The position numbers and the translations under genes are program-made. From contig JABAQQ010000023.1 in assembly GCA_019187225.1 (NCBI GenBank), positions 62,001 to 126,000 on the forward strand: DNA of 64,000 nucleotides, in the 5' to 3' direction. The notes beneath the pieces were generated by a model that was not told where the DNA came from, made no database searches, and saw only the letters and a list, made by a program, of their open reading frames with translations. Origin of the DNA: Saprospiraceae bacterium. Lineage in GTDB: Bacteria; Bacteroidota; Bacteroidia; Chitinophagales; Saprospiraceae. The stretch's first letter is position 1, and the number at the start of each line of letters is the position of its first letter. Shown piece after piece: positions 62,047 through 64,000 of this stretch.

Positions 62047-64000
62047 ATGAAAAAGAAAACAACCGACATACTCGGTCTCCTGCTATTGGGCGTGCTCGCA
62101 GCGGTGGCAATCGGGATCGGAATAAAAACAGACCATTCATCTGAAGGCAGGGAGGAAAAAGAAGAAGCGGCAACACTTCGCGGGCGCGTCGCCGGGCGCT
62201 ATGCCCAGGAGTTCCTGATGACACGCGACCTGGCGACCAATACCATCCCACGCGAACGGCTCTTGAAAGCGTACGCCAAAGCCCAGGAAAAACGCGCCGA
62301 AATGGCCATGAAAGACAGTGCCATTCCGGTTTACTGGGAGGAACGGGGCCCAACCAATGTGGGCGGACGCACCCGCGGATTGCTCATTGATGCCAACGAC
62401 GCCACGGGCCGAACTGTCTGGGCGGCAGGCGTGGCCGGCGGTCTCTGGCGCACGACAAACATTGACGCCGGTATTCCCACCTGGACGAATGTGGATGATT
62501 TTTTCGACAACCTGGCCATCACTACCATCGCTCAGGACCCCTCGAACGCGAACATGCTATATTTCGGCACCGGTGAACGGGGTTTTGGCAACGCCGACGG
62601 TGTCCGGGGCCTGGGAATCTGGCGTTCTTTGGATGGCGGCGCCAACTGGGAATTTGTGCCTGCCACCAACGCTCCCGCCTTCCAGATCGTCAATAAGATC
62701 GTGATAGACAACACGGGGCGCATCTATGCCGCTACTGCCAGCGGTTTGTTCCGTTCGTCGGACGGCGGCATCACCTGGCCGCAAATCCTCGGCACCGGAT
62801 TTTCAGCCGTCGGCAACAACGTGCAGGATTTTGAGATTGCCGCCAACGGTGATCTTTTTGCCGCTATCAACAGCGATGGCATTTACCGCTCGCAAGGCGG
62901 CGGCCCCTGGACCCTGCTCTCGACCAACCTTCCCGCTACCGGCACCTATGGCCGCATCGAACTGGCCTGTGCTCCCAACAACGCCAACGTCGTGTATGCC
63001 GCCTTTGAAGACGTTACGCAGACGAACAACACCAATCCCTGCCTGACCATCCGGCATTCGACCAATGGCGGCAATACCTGGACGGTGCGCACCGTACCCA
63101 ATCTCGGTATTTTCTGCTGGTATGCATTTATCATGGCCGTGGACCCGAACAATTCCAACCGGGTATGGGCCGGTGACCAGAGTTTGTTCGTATCTGCTGA
63201 TGCGGGCATCAACTGGACGGGAGTCGGCGGGGTGCATGTGGATCACCATGCCATTGTGTACCGCTCCGGCAATTCGGATGATATGGTGTTTGGCAACGAC
63301 GGCGGCGTATACCGCTCTACCAACGGTTCGGCAGCCAATCCGACATTGACCCAAAAGAACAACAGTTACAATGTGACACAATTCTACGCCAATGCCCTGC
63401 ACCCGGCGAGCGGCTCCAACTACTTCCTCGGCGGCACACAGGACAATGGCACTCAGCGATTTACGTTGCCCGGCATCGGCGCTACGGACGAGCCTACCGG
63501 CAACGACGGCGCCTTTTGTTTCATTGACCAGAACGAGCCGGATACCCAGATCACGGGGTCGCAAAACCGGTTGTTTTTTATTTCAACCGACGGCGGCGCC
63601 AGTTTCGGCAATCTGATCGGCGGGAAGAATGGAACGCTGTTCATCACGCCTGCCGATTACGACGACACAAACAACATATTTTATTTTTCGGACGGACGGG
63701 ATACATTGGGCAGGATCACGGATGTCGGTGGCGCGAACACGACCACTTTCGAGACCGTCGTTGCTTTGAACAACAGCAGGATCAGTGCCTTCGCCGTTTC
63801 TCCCAATACGGCAAACCGCTTGTTTGTCGCCAGCGAAACCGGCAGGTTGCTGCGTATAGACAACGCCCACCAATCCGGGGCAGTCACCGTGACAACACTT
63901 ACATCGCCGGTGAATGCTTATATCTCCTGCATCATCGTGGAACCCGGCAACGACAATCGCCTCATCGCCACCTGCTCGAACTACGGCCAGAACAGCGTCC
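62047..64000 (+). CDS. Large surface protein with BNR/sortilin-like beta-propeller repeats, C-terminus beyond the window
   Basis: The frame is open from the ATG at 62047 to the window end (651 codons). An N-terminal hydrophobic signal or anchor (DILGLLLLGVLAAVAIGIGI) is followed by the sequence WEERGPTNVGGRTRGLL and repeated blades (WRTTN..., IWRSLDGGANWEFV, LFRSSDGGITWPQI, RHSTNGGNTWTVR), the Asp-box BNR / VPS10 pattern. Such Bacteroidota proteins usually end in a T9SS tail, which would lie outside this window. It may bind or degrade surface polymers; no catalytic residues can be assigned. Confidence 0.87.
   Translation, partial: MKKKTTDILGLLLLGVLAAVAIGIGIKTDHSSEGREEKEEAATLRGRVAGRYAQEFLMTRDLATNTIPRERLLKAYAKAQEKRAEMAMKDSAIPVYWEERGPTNVGGRTRGLLIDANDATGRTVWAAGVAGGLWRTTNIDAGIPTWTNVDDFFDNLAITTIAQDPSNANMLYFGTGERGFGNADGVRGLGIWRSLDGGANWEFVPATNAPAFQIVNKIVIDNTGRIYAATASGLFRSSDGGITWPQILGTGFSAVGNNVQDFEIAANGDLFAAINSDGIYRSQGGGPWTLLSTNLPATGTYGRIELACAPNNANVVYAAFEDVTQTNNTNPCLTIRHSTNGGNTWTVRTVPNLGIFCWYAFIMAVDPNNSNRVWAGDQSLFVSADAGINWTGVGGVHVDHHAIVYRSGNSDDMVFGNDGGVYRSTNGSAANPTLTQKNNSYNVTQFYANALHPASGSNYFLGGTQDNGTQRFTLPGIGATDEPTGNDGAFCFIDQNEPDTQITGSQNRLFFISTDGGASFGNLIGGKNGTLFITPADYDDTNNIFYFSDGRDTLGRITDVGGANTTTFETVVALNNSRISAFAVSPNTANRLFVASETGRLLRIDNAHQSGAVTVTTLTSPVNAYISCIIVEPGNDNRLIATCSNYGQNSV

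Overview
The window is chromosomal DNA of a Bacteroidota bacterium, most likely of the Saprospirales/Lewinella type (the lineage is an inference). The sequence shows several secreted proteins with a C-terminal type IX secretion (T9SS) sorting domain, a short primary sigma factor of 289 residues, promoters of the Bacteroidota form (TTG, then TAnnTTTG), almost no Shine-Dalgarno sequences, a FecI/FecR/STN-TonB receptor/DUF4249 locus and a split atpDC pair. No rRNA, tRNA, transposase or CRISPR locus was seen.

Layout. 1-4.9 kb: a type I restriction-modification locus on the minus strand in the order hsdR-hsdS-(palindrome array)-hsdM, with hsdM cut by the window edge. 5-7.3 kb: a TlpA-like thioredoxin and a GH30 glycosidase. 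7.6-24.7 kb: an almost complete L-rhamnose utilisation region: transporter (rhaT), aldolase/dehydrogenase fusion, SGNH hydrolase, mutarotase (rhaM), GH78 rhamnosidase, isomerase (rhaA), kinase, and an FMN lactate dehydrogenase that can take the L-lactate end product to pyruvate. Inserted in the middle (15.4-20.9 kb) is a tightly overlapping five-gene operon unrelated to rhamnose: FN3/TM protein, sodium:solute symporter, 40-residue membrane peptide, atypical carbamoyltransferase and AsnB-type amidotransferase. It is preceded by a structured leader of about 310 nt that ends in an intrinsic terminator. This is my best candidate for an undescribed system.

24.7-41.9 kb: housekeeping genes (acetyltransferase, dacB, PAP2/haloperoxidase-like protein, ftsY, LytTR regulator, lytic transglycosylase, atpD-atpC, a large surface protein, DciA-like protein, hemF). 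42-51.5 kb: secreted proteins (reprolysin-like protease with a C10 tract in its signal peptide, DUF1028 protein, peptidylarginine-deiminase-like protein), a nucleoside phosphorylase, rpoD and a Crp-family regulator. 51.7-57.3 kb: ECF sigma/FecR/TonB receptor/DUF4249 cell-surface signalling locus. 57.4-64 kb: mdh, a peroxiredoxin-like protein, DNA 3-methyladenine glycosylase divergent from a cupin, and two large surface proteins, the last running off the window.

A second theme is the density of small non-coding repeats between genes: GGGGCAGCGCCCC hairpin arrays, a 177-bp element with 44-bp perfect inverted ends, an 82-bp perfect palindrome, two MITE-like elements sharing GAGGCTGTCTCATAAGT-type ends, another MITE-like element, and heptanucleotide tandem repeats. 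Many sit exactly against, or supply, the stop or start codon of the adjacent gene.
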